Source: an uncultured Bacilli bacterium (GTDB lineage Bacteria > Bacillota_I > Bacilli_A > RF39 > UBA660). From it: a stretch of 6,312 nt of DNA. Shown here one piece after another: positions 1 to 6,200 of the stretch. How positions within the stretch are numbered: position 1 is the stretch's first letter; every line of letters begins with the position of its first letter. Under the pieces are notes generated by a model. The model made no database searches. It saw nothing but the letters and a program-made list of their open reading frames with translations, and was not told the DNA's origin. The stretch lies in NCBI GenBank assembly GCA_934101605.1, contig CAKORS010000047.1, positions 1 through 6,312 on the forward strand. Reading direction: 5' to 3'. The position numbers and the translations under genes were made by a program.

Positions 1-5
1 CCTAA

Positions 6-45
6 ATAGTATCACTACTATACATAACAATTGTAACACTAATTA
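6..45 (-). promoter_or_regulatory. Possible promoter and operator for a leftward gene beyond the window edge
   Basis: Read on the minus strand, this region has two overlapping -10 candidates: TATAGT (22 to 17) and TACTAT (11 to 6), the latter preceded by TG plus one base (extended -10). No good -35 box lies at the right distance for either. An inverted repeat, ATAGTA-TCAC-TACTAT at 6-21, overlaps both candidates and could be an operator. The AATT-repeat tract at 41-55 lies upstream and could act as an UP element. The controlled gene is outside the window, so this is inference from position (downstream of the pflA terminator) and weak motif matches only. Confidence 0.3.
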
Positions 46-56
46 ATTAATTAATA
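41..56. repeat. Short AATT tandem tract
   Basis: AATT occurs three times in tandem from 41 to 52 and is followed by AATA. It lies in the non-coding stretch downstream of the pflA terminator. Such tracts are common in AT-rich intergenic DNA, and no further role can be assigned from the sequence. The rest of 1-77 holds no convincing open reading frame. Confidence 0.5.
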
Positions 57-77
57 AAACTTTTATTGTAAAAAAGT

Positions 78-107
78 GTAAAATAAAAAGAGATTTTAAA
101 TCTCTTT
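78..107 (-). terminator. Rho-independent terminator of the pfl-pflA unit
   Basis: On the minus strand AAAGAGATT (107 to 99) pairs with AATCTCTTT (95 to 87), a 9-bp stem with a three-base loop, or 8 bp with a five-base loop. It is followed by a T-rich run (TTATTTT). The loop (96-98) is exactly the TAA stop of the activating-enzyme gene, so the upstream arm is made of its last codons. It should end transcripts coming from pfl-pflA. Confidence 0.85.
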
Positions 108-803
108 AAAATAAGGATACAATTCTTCACACTTTTTTATATCCATAGGTCTAACATCTTTAAAATAATTAATTATACCTAATTTCTCATACTTATCAAA
201 ACCCATATTATGAAAAGGTAAAAAATCTACTCTTTCTATATTCTTTATTTGTTTTAAATAATTCTTTAATGATTTTATATATTTTTTATTATCATTAATT
301 CCAGGTATTATAACTTGTCTTATCCAAACCTTTTTATCTAATCCATTTAACATTTTAATATTTTTATTAAATATATCAATATCACCAAAAGTAAGATTAT
401 AATAACCATCTTTTTCAACATGTTTAATATCTAATATTACAAGATCAACAAGTTTTAATAAATCTGTTACATCTTCTTTAGTATATAAAGCAGTATCAAT
501 AGCAATATGAATACCTTTACGTTTTAACTTCTTTATAACTTTTATTAAATAATCTTTATGTAGTAAAGGTTCTCCCCCTGAAAAAGTAACTCCTCCACCA
601 TTTTTAAAATATGATTTATTATTTAATATTTTTTTAACTAAACTTCTTACTGAATAATTAGATTTTTTCATTTTAAACATTTCAGGATTATGACAAAACT
701 TACACCTTAAATTACATCCTGAAAAAAATACAACTGTTCTAATACCAGGACCATCAATACAAGAGAAACTTTCTATTTTAGATACATAATTATAATTTTT
801 CAT
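96..803 (-). CDS. pflA: Pyruvate formate-lyase activating enzyme (radical SAM)
   Basis: This cytoplasmic [4Fe-4S] radical-SAM enzyme uses S-adenosylmethionine and reductant to generate the glycyl radical on pyruvate formate-lyase. From the chosen start it is 235 residues, normal for PflA. The family opening I-D-G-P-G-I-R is at residues 16-22, the cluster motif CX3CX2C is Cys30, Cys34 and Cys37 (followed by HNP), and the SAM-binding S-G-G-E-P is at 75-79. A D-I-K-H block sits at 125-128 and an H-N-M-G motif at 198-201. The start at 803 is preferred because its AAGGA ribosome site is 6 bases upstream and family homology begins there. The in-frame ATG at 866 would add 21 non-homologous residues encoded inside pfl. 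The gene overlaps pfl by 14 bases and ends in a terminator containing its TAA, so it is the last gene of the pfl transcript. One small oddity is DTALYT at 103-108, where many relatives have a Gly after DT-x. Confidence 0.95.
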   Translation of the reverse strand: MKNYNYVSKIESFSCIDGPGIRTVVFFSGCNLRCKFCHNPEMFKMKKSNYSVRSLVKKILNNKSYFKNGGGVTFSGGEPLLHKDYLIKVIKKLKRKGIHIAIDTALYTKEDVTDLLKLVDLVILDIKHVEKDGYYNLTFGDIDIFNKNIKMLNGLDKKVWIRQVIIPGINDNKKYIKSLKNYLKQIKNIERVDFLPFHNMGFDKYEKLGIINYFKDVRPMDIKKCEELYPYFKEI

Positions 804-3015
804 GGAAAGTCCTTGAAATAACTTCTTCTTGTTGCTTCTTAGTAAGTCTATTAAATCTAACTGCATAACCAGATACTCTTATTGTAAGTAAAGGATATTT
901 ATTAGGATTTTTCATAGCATCAATTAACATATCTCTATTAAGAACATTTACATTCAAGTGATGTGCACCACGTCCAAAATATCCATCTAATAAAGTAACC
1001 AAAGTATCAGCTTGTTTATCTAAATTTTCTCCTAAAGCATTAGGGGTTATAGAAAATGTATTAGAAATACCATCCCTACAACAATTAGCATAATCTAATT
1101 TACTAACAGAGTTTAAAGACGCTATAGCACCATTTAAATCTCTCTCATGCATTGGATTAGCTCCAGGTGCAAAAGCAATACCTGCTTTTCTTCCATCCGG
1201 AGTAGCCCCAGTTTTTGATCCATATACAACATTAGATGTAATAGTTAAAACTGACATTGTAGGAGTAGCATTCTTATATGGCTTATGTTTACAAAGTTCT
1301 TTATAAAAGTAAGATAAAATCTCTTTTGCTATATTATCAACTCTATCATCATCATTACCATATTTAGGATAATCACCCTCTACTATAAAATCAGTAGTTA
1401 TACCATCTTTATCCCTTACAGGTTTTACCTTAGCATATTTTATAGCAGATAAACTATCACAAGCAACAGAAAGACCTGCAACTCCATAAGCCATTAAATG
1501 ATTAACATAAGTATCATGTAAAGCCATTTGTCCTGCTTCATAAGCATACTTATCATGCATATAATGAATAACATTCATAGTATTAGAATAAAGCTCTGCA
1601 ACAACTGATAACATCTTAAAATAAGCTTTCTTAACTTTTCTATAAGTTAATACCTCTTCTGTATTTTTAGAAAATCCTTCAACAACAAGTGTTTTTAATC
1701 TTTCGTCATATCCACCATTAATAGAATAAAGTAAAGATTTAGCAAGATTACATCTAGCTCCAAAAAATTGCATATCTTTTCCTATTCTCATCGCAGAAAC
1801 ACAACATGCTATAGCATAATCACTACCATATAATGGTCTCATAACATCATCATTTTCATATTGAATAGCATCAGTTTTTATACTCATCTTCATACAATAT
1901 TTTTTGAAATTACTAGGTAACTTCTCACTCCATAAAACAGTCATATTTGGTTCTGGAGAAGTATCCAAATTATTAAGTGTATTTAAAATTCTATAAGAAG
2001 TTTTAGTAACCATAGGAGAATCTTTCTTATCAACTCCACCTATAGAACAAGTAACCCATGTAGGATCTCCTGAAAATAATTCATCATACTCAGGAGTTCT
2101 TAAATGTCTTACTAATCTTAACTTAATTACAAATTGATCTATAATCTCTTGAGCTTCTTCTTCAGTTAATTTCTTTCTATTAAAATCTCTTTCAAAATAA
2201 ATATCAAAGAAAGCATCAACTCTTCCAAGACTCATAGCAGCACCATTATTTTCCTTAACAGATGCTAAATAACCAAAATAAGTCCATTGAACAGCCTCTT
2301 TTGCATCTTTAGCAGGTTTAGAAATATCAAAACCATAACTTGAAGCCATCTTCTTTATTTCATCTAATGCTCTGTATTGCGTAGAAACTTCTTCTCTAAG
2401 TCTTATAACATCATCAGTCATAGTCTTAGGTAAATTATTATAATCTTCTTGTTTTTTCTCCATTAAATAATCTATACCATATAAAGCAATTCTTCTATAA
2501 TCTCCAACTATTCTACCTCTTCCATAAGCATCAGGAAGTCCAGTTAATAACCCTACATGACGAGCTTTTCTCATCTCAGAAGTATAACAATCAAATACTC
2601 CTTGATTATGAGTCTTTCTAAACTCATTAAAATACTTATCAACATTACTATCTAACTTATAACCATAAGCATCAAGTTCACTATAAACCATACGCATACC
2701 ACCATATGGATTAACCATTCTTTTAAGTGGTGCATCCGTTTGAAGACCTACTATTACATCATCATCTTTAGATATATATCCAGCTTTAAAAGAATTAATA
2801 CCAGACATATTTTCTGTATCAATATCTAAAACATGACTTTCTAATTCTTTTTTCAATAAATTACAACATTTATTCCAAACCTTCTTAGTCTTTAAAGTCT
2901 TTTCGCATAGAAAATCTTCATTACCTAAATACCCTTTATAATTTAAACTTATAAAGTTATCAACATCTATATTATTAACCCAATTCCCCTCTTTAAAACT
3001 CTTCCATTCTTTCAT
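790..3015 (-). CDS. pflB: Pyruvate formate-lyase (formate C-acetyltransferase)
   Basis: This oxygen-sensitive glycyl-radical enzyme converts pyruvate and CoA to acetyl-CoA and formate in the cytoplasm. The 741 residues match the full family length of about 740-760. The thiyl pair is Cys404-Cys405 in A-C-C-V-S, which marks true Pfl rather than single-Cys glycyl-radical enzymes. The radical site is Gly716 in R-V-S-G-Y-A-V-R-F close to the C-terminus. The P-D-A-Y-G-R-G-R block (161-168) and Arg421 correspond to the pyruvate-binding arginines, and Trp320 to the conserved active-site Trp. A ketobutyrate formate-lyase (TdcE-like) activity cannot be excluded, but the paired pflA favours Pfl. The ATG follows AAAGGGTG by 8 bases. 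The gene has its own promoter with a palindrome upstream and overlaps pflA by 14 bases. It has further Cys pairs at 50-51 and 645-646, which I do not recall as standard in the family. Confidence 0.97.
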   Translation of the reverse strand: MKEWKSFKEGNWVNNIDVDNFISLNYKGYLGNEDFLCEKTLKTKKVWNKCCNLLKKELESHVLDIDTENMSGINSFKAGYISKDDDVIVGLQTDAPLKRMVNPYGGMRMVYSELDAYGYKLDSNVDKYFNEFRKTHNQGVFDCYTSEMRKARHVGLLTGLPDAYGRGRIVGDYRRIALYGIDYLMEKKQEDYNNLPKTMTDDVIRLREEVSTQYRALDEIKKMASSYGFDISKPAKDAKEAVQWTYFGYLASVKENNGAAMSLGRVDAFFDIYFERDFNRKKLTEEEAQEIIDQFVIKLRLVRHLRTPEYDELFSGDPTWVTCSIGGVDKKDSPMVTKTSYRILNTLNNLDTSPEPNMTVLWSEKLPSNFKKYCMKMSIKTDAIQYENDDVMRPLYGSDYAIACCVSAMRIGKDMQFFGARCNLAKSLLYSINGGYDERLKTLVVEGFSKNTEEVLTYRKVKKAYFKMLSVVAELYSNTMNVIHYMHDKYAYEAGQMALHDTYVNHLMAYGVAGLSVACDSLSAIKYAKVKPVRDKDGITTDFIVEGDYPKYGNDDDRVDNIAKEILSYFYKELCKHKPYKNATPTMSVLTITSNVVYGSKTGATPDGRKAGIAFAPGANPMHERDLNGAIASLNSVSKLDYANCCRDGISNTFSITPNALGENLDKQADTLVTLLDGYFGRGAHHLNVNVLNRDMLIDAMKNPNKYPLLTIRVSGYAVRFNRLTKKQQEEVISRTFHEKL
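804..814 (-). promoter_or_regulatory. Ribosome binding site of pflA inside the end of pfl
   Basis: On the minus strand AAGGA (814 to 810) lies 6 bases before the ATG at 803. It falls within the codons for Ser-Arg-Thr near the C-terminus of pfl. It supports the 235-residue start of pflA over the longer alternative at 866 and implies translation coupled to pfl. Confidence 0.8.
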
Positions 3016-3046
3016 ATCATCAACACCCTTTCATCGAGCCGTTTAA

Positions 3047-3055
3047 AGTTTACCA
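3047..3055 (-). promoter_or_regulatory. Candidate extended -10 promoter of pfl-pflA
   Basis: On the minus strand TGG precedes TAAACT (3052 to 3047), a 4/6 match to TATAAT with the TG-n extension. This predicts a start near 3040 and a leader of about 25 bases. The -35 position (around 3070-3075) has no recognisable TTGACA. It adjoins or overlaps the right arm of the palindrome at 3072-3091, as expected for an activator-dependent promoter. No transcript data support this; it is a motif reading. Confidence 0.5.
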
Positions 3056-3071
3056 CAAGAAAACAAAATAA

Positions 3072-3091
3072 TTTGTTGCAATTGCAACAAA
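3072..3091. promoter_or_regulatory. 20-bp perfect palindrome, probable regulator binding site for pfl
   Basis: The half-site TTTGTTGCAA is followed directly by its exact reverse complement, TTGCAACAAA. It lies between the terminator of the upstream unit and the pfl promoter, centred about 41.5 bases before the predicted start point. That is the classic position for a CRP/FNR-type class II activator. The outer TTGTT...AACAA spaced over 18 bp also resembles the clostridial Rex operator (TTGTTAA-N4-TTAACAA), but the inner GC differs from it. A perfect dyad of this length in non-coding DNA is very likely functional. Which regulator binds is unknown, and no regulator gene is in the window. Confidence 0.65.
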
Positions 3092-3120
3092 AAATAAAAA
3101 TTCAATAAATTTGAATTTTT
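3089..3120 (-). terminator. Rho-independent terminator of the phosphoketolase unit
   Basis: On the minus strand AAAAATTCAA (3120 to 3111) pairs perfectly with TTGAATTTTT (3105 to 3096) around a five-base loop, ATTTA, and runs into ATTTTTT. The stem is 10 bp but AT-rich, so its strength comes from length and the T run. Its upstream arm starts within the TAA stop of the 212-residue gene. It separates the phosphoketolase transcript from the pfl promoter immediately downstream. Confidence 0.8.
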
Positions 3121-3757
3121 ATTTTACATCTAAATCAATTTTAGAAACAAAAGAAGTATTACCATCTTTAAGCATTTCATTGAAACTAGGAGTATTTTTA
3201 TTATCAATAATAGGATTATCTTCCTTTACTTTCTCTTTACTATACTTTACAGCATTTTTACAATCATTTATCTTATTCATAACTAAATCATCATATAAAA
3301 TATCTAATTCAGTATTTTTAACTAAAATATTTAAAGCTAATCCCTTTTCTCTTTCAGAAAAACTATTATTATTTAAAAATCCTTCCCTTATCTTTTTCTT
3401 TATATATTCTCTATCTTGACTAAGCATTATCTTAGATGATGTATCAAGCATAATAATTAAATCTTCTTTTAACTTTTCTATATTAGTATCATTTTTTTCT
3501 AAATCTCTATATCTATTAGAGATCTCATCAAATCTTAACAACATTTGTTTAAATCTTCCAGTTTTATTTTCATTTCCATATAAATACTCTTTAAAAATAT
3601 TTTTAATAAATAAATATTTATTTTCATCATCAAGTATTCCATCATTAATCATTCTGTTAATAGATTTAGTTATATTATTTATAAAATTATTAACATCATA
3701 AGAAAGTTCTATAGTTTCTTTAAAATTATATTTAATAAGCTCTATAATATCATTCAT
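3119..3757 (-). CDS. Unknown helical protein translationally coupled to phosphoketolase
   Basis: I do not recognise this 212-residue protein. It is hydrophilic and rich in Lys, Asn, Asp, Glu and Ile, with no signal peptide or membrane segment, so it is probably cytoplasmic. It has no Trp or His and a single Cys (166). No proline occurs before residue 182, and the pattern of hydrophobic residues suggests continuous alpha helix over about 1-180. A short, probably flexible tail (181-212) holds both prolines. No catalytic or nucleotide-binding motif is visible. The ATG shares one base with the phosphoketolase stop (TAATG), and its ribosome site AGAGGTGG lies 10 bases upstream inside the phosphoketolase C-terminal codons, so the two are co-transcribed and probably translated in linked amounts. 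A hairpin terminator starts at its stop. The coupling suggests, but does not prove, a role tied to phosphoketolase, such as binding or regulating it. Real coding is supported by the start site, uninterrupted length and terminator placement. Confidence 0.85.
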   Translation of the reverse strand: MNDIIELIKYNFKETIELSYDVNNFINNITKSINRMINDGILDDENKYLFIKNIFKEYLYGNENKTGRFKQMLLRFDEISNRYRDLEKNDTNIEKLKEDLIIMLDTSSKIMLSQDREYIKKKIREGFLNNNSFSEREKGLALNILVKNTELDILYDDLVMNKINDCKNAVKYSKEKVKEDNPIIDNKNTPSFNEMLKDGNTSFVSKIDLDVK

Positions 3758-3775
3758 TACTTTATATCCACCTCT
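3757..3775 (-). promoter_or_regulatory. Coupled ribosome binding site and TAATG junction
   Basis: On the minus strand AGAGGTGG (3775 to 3768) lies 10 bases before the ATG at 3757, within the last codons of phosphoketolase (Thr-Glu-Val-Asp). The stop TAA and the start ATG share base 3757. This arrangement permits ribosomes finishing phosphoketolase to re-initiate on the downstream gene. Confidence 0.8.
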
Positions 3776-6093
3776 GTTACTTCCTTCATATCTACTCCAT
3801 TTAAAACTATAAACTCAGCATGTTTCTTTAACATATCATTACAATATTGAATAAGTTCTTTAGTTTTATATTTTTTAGGAATATATTTTACGGCATTAAG
3901 TATTAAATGATATCTATCAATCTTATTTCTAACTCTCATATCAAAAGGTGTAGTAATAGTTCCCTCTTCCATATATCCATGAACATGTAAATTATTATTA
4001 CATCTTTTATAAGTAAGTTCATGAATTAAATTAGGATAACCATGAAAAGCAAAAATAATAGGTTTTGTTTTAGTAAATATCTCATCATATTCTTTATTAG
4101 TCATACCATGAGGATGTTGATCAGATGATTGTAATTTCATCAAATCTATAACATTAACCACCCTAACCTTTAAATTAGGTAAATATTTATTTAATATTTT
4201 AGTAGCTGCTATAACTTCTATATTAGGTGTATCCCCACAAGAAGTCATAATAAGATCAGGATTCTTATCACAATTAGTAGCAAACTTTAATATACCAATT
4301 CCTTTTTTACAATGTTCCTTTGCCTCTTCCATACTTAACCACTGATAACTTTCATGTTTTGATGCCACAATAACATTTATATAATCCTTAGTTTTAATAA
4401 CATGATCAAAACAAGAAAGCAAAGTATTAGCATCAATTGGTAAATACATTCTTACAGTATCAGCCTTTTTAGTAGCTAAATGATTTAAAAAACCAGGATC
4501 TTGATGAGTAAAACCATTATGGTCTTGTTGCCAAATATGAGATGTCAAAATATAATTTAAAGAAGGTATAGGCATTCTCCAATTAATTTCTTTACACATC
4601 TTTAACCATTTAGCATGTTGACTCATCATTGAATCAATAATTCTAATAAAAGCTTCATAACTATGCATAAATCCATATCTACCAGTAAGTAAATAACCCT
4701 CTAAAGCACCTTCACAAACATGCTCTGATAAATAAGAATCAAATACTCTTCCCTTAGGAGATAAATATTCATCACTTTTTATAATACTTTCATTCCATGA
4801 ACGATTAGTAACATTAAATACCTCTCCTAATCTATTTGATAAAGCTTCATCTGGTCCAAATATTCTAAAATTTTTATTATCTTTATTAAGAACAAATAAA
4901 TCTCTAACATACTTACCTAAAATACTCATATCACTAGCTTTAGTTTTTCCCTTAATAACTTTTATTTCGTAATCACTTATATCAGGTGTAATAATTTCTT
5001 TAGTAAGTAAACCTCCATTAGCATAATCTATCATACCCATCCTAAAACGACCTGTAGGACAAATATCTTTTATATATTGTTTTATAGAACCATCGCTATT
5101 AAATAACTCTTCTGGTTTATAGCTTTTTAACCATTCCTCTAACTTTTTCAAATTATCAGGATGTTCCTTATCAACACTAAAAGGTATTTGATGTGCTCTA
5201 AAACTTCCTTCTATTTTTTTTCCATCAATCTCTTTAGGACCAGTCCATCCCTTAGGAGTTCTTAAAATAATCATTGGCCACTTAATATTAGTAACTTTTC
5301 CTAATTTAGCTAATCTTTGATTTCGTTTTATATCTCTAATAACTCTTTTTACAATATCCATCATTGCTTCATGCATATACATAACATCAGAACCCTCTAA
5401 ATAATAAGGATTCCATCCACAACCTTTAAAAAAATTTTTAAGTTCAGTCTTACTCATTCTACCAAAAATAGTAGGATTAGCAATCTTATAACCATTAAGA
5501 TGTAAAATTGGTAAAACAACACCATCACTTTTAGGATTTATAAATTTATTTATATGCCAAGAAGTAGCAAGAGGTCCTGTTTCAGCTTCACCATCCCCTA
5601 TAACACAAGCCGCTATAAGTTGATGATTATCTAAAATAGCGCCATAAGCATGAGATAAACTATATCCAAGTTCCCCTCCTTCGTTTATAGATCCAGGAGT
5701 TTCAGGAGCAACATGAGAAGGAACACCACCAGGAAAACTAAATTGTCTAAAAAGTTTTTTTAATCCTTCATAATCTTGAGTAATATCAGGATAAACTTCA
5801 CTATAACTTCCATCAATATAATTATTAGCAATCATAGCTTCTCCACCATGCCCAGGACCAGAAACATAAATCATCTCTAAATCATATTTCTTTATTGCAT
5901 AATCTAAATGCGCATAAATAAAATTTTGTCCTGGAGCAGTTCCCCAATGGCCTACTAACTTTCTCTTAATATCAGACATTTTAAGTGGTCTCTTAAGTAA
6001 AGGATTATCAAGTAAATAAAGTTGACCAACAGATAAATAATTACAAGTTCTAAAATAAGCGTCTATTTTTTTTAAGTCTTCTTCTTTTGACAT
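3757..6093 (-). CDS. xfp: Xylulose-5-phosphate/fructose-6-phosphate phosphoketolase
   Basis: This cytoplasmic thiamine-diphosphate enzyme cleaves xylulose-5-P (and usually fructose-6-P) with phosphate to acetyl phosphate plus glyceraldehyde-3-P (or erythrose-4-P). The 778 residues are within the normal range for the family. Active-site histidines are visible as His49 (G-H-W-G-T-A-P-G), His82 (G-P-G-H-G-G), His127 (P-S-H-V-A-P-E-T-P-G) and His301 (R-A-H-Q-I-P). The phosphoketolase signature E-G-G-E-L-G-Y is at 138-144 and the ThDP/Mg motif G-D-G-E-A-E-T-G-P at 166-174. The L-S-E-H...E-G-Y-L-L-T-G-R block at 455-472 should carry the ThDP-activating Glu, and D-H-N-G-F-T-H-Q-D-P-G is at 524-534. 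One change stands out: Asn137 where the family usually has His (S-I-H-E-G-G). The ATG follows AAAGGGG by 7 bases and a near-consensus promoter. It is the first gene of a two-gene unit with the 212-residue protein. F6P versus X5P preference cannot be read from sequence. Confidence 0.97.
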   Translation of the reverse strand: MSKEEDLKKIDAYFRTCNYLSVGQLYLLDNPLLKRPLKMSDIKRKLVGHWGTAPGQNFIYAHLDYAIKKYDLEMIYVSGPGHGGEAMIANNYIDGSYSEVYPDITQDYEGLKKLFRQFSFPGGVPSHVAPETPGSINEGGELGYSLSHAYGAILDNHQLIAACVIGDGEAETGPLATSWHINKFINPKSDGVVLPILHLNGYKIANPTIFGRMSKTELKNFFKGCGWNPYYLEGSDVMYMHEAMMDIVKRVIRDIKRNQRLAKLGKVTNIKWPMIILRTPKGWTGPKEIDGKKIEGSFRAHQIPFSVDKEHPDNLKKLEEWLKSYKPEELFNSDGSIKQYIKDICPTGRFRMGMIDYANGGLLTKEIITPDISDYEIKVIKGKTKASDMSILGKYVRDLFVLNKDNKNFRIFGPDEALSNRLGEVFNVTNRSWNESIIKSDEYLSPKGRVFDSYLSEHVCEGALEGYLLTGRYGFMHSYEAFIRIIDSMMSQHAKWLKMCKEINWRMPIPSLNYILTSHIWQQDHNGFTHQDPGFLNHLATKKADTVRMYLPIDANTLLSCFDHVIKTKDYINVIVASKHESYQWLSMEEAKEHCKKGIGILKFATNCDKNPDLIMTSCGDTPNIEVIAATKILNKYLPNLKVRVVNVIDLMKLQSSDQHPHGMTNKEYDEIFTKTKPIIFAFHGYPNLIHELTYKRCNNNLHVHGYMEEGTITTPFDMRVRNKIDRYHLILNAVKYIPKKYKTKELIQYCNDMLKKHAEFIVLNGVDMKEVTEVDIK

Positions 6094-6124
6094 ATTAATA
6101 CCCCTTTATTATATTTATAAAAAT

Positions 6125-6153
6125 ATTATAACATCTAAGGATAGAAAAGTAAA
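6125..6153 (-). promoter_or_regulatory. Promoter of the phosphoketolase unit
   Basis: On the minus strand TTTACT (6153 to 6148, 4/6 match to TTGACA) is separated by 17 bases from a perfect TATAAT (6130 to 6125). The -10 box is preceded by TG plus one base, giving an extended -10. The predicted start is near 6118, leaving about 25 bases of leader before the ATG at 6093. No operator-like dyad is visible, so this looks like a strong housekeeping-type promoter. It lies only a few bases beyond the T run of the preceding terminator. Confidence 0.75.
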
Positions 6154-6159
6154 AGAATT

Positions 6160-6200
6160 AAAAAAAACCAAAATATGACTTTACATCAATCCTTTGGTTT
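6160..6200 (-). terminator. Rho-independent terminator of the upstream permease-like gene
   Basis: On the minus strand AAACCAAA (6200 to 6193) pairs with TTTGGTTT (6172 to 6165), extended by one G-U pair, and is followed by more T (run 6167 to 6160). The loop of about 18 bases can form a small inner TGA/TCA pairing. The TGA stop of the upstream gene lies in this loop, supporting TGA as a true stop in this organism. Confidence 0.75.

Noticed and set aside
28..35. Palindrome ACAATTGT near the left edge
   Set aside because: Only 8 bp of symmetry and it does not extend; expected by chance in AT-rich DNA.
804..866. Longer 256-residue version of the activating enzyme starting at 866
   Set aside because: The extra 21 residues are unlike PflA, are encoded inside the conserved C-terminus of pfl, and the ATG at 803 has a well-placed AAGGA site matching the normal PflA N-terminus.
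3016..3036. Four-codon frame M-K-G-C upstream of pfl as a leader peptide
   Set aside because: It overlaps the pfl ribosome site itself and has no Shine-Dalgarno of its own. It is a chance ATG with an early TGA.
3111..3419. Plus-strand open frame of 102 codons with a hydrophobic, Phe/Leu/Ser-rich product
   Set aside because: It lies entirely antisense to the 212-residue gene and the adjoining terminator. Its apparent hydrophobicity is the mirror of Lys/Glu/Asn-rich codons on the other strand, and no ribosome site or promoter precedes it.
3119..3784. Similar last residues of phosphoketolase (E-V-D-I-K) and the 212-residue protein (I-D-L-D-V-K), as a possible duplication
   Set aside because: The similarity is about five residues of common amino acids at AT-rich gene ends, with no similarity further upstream.
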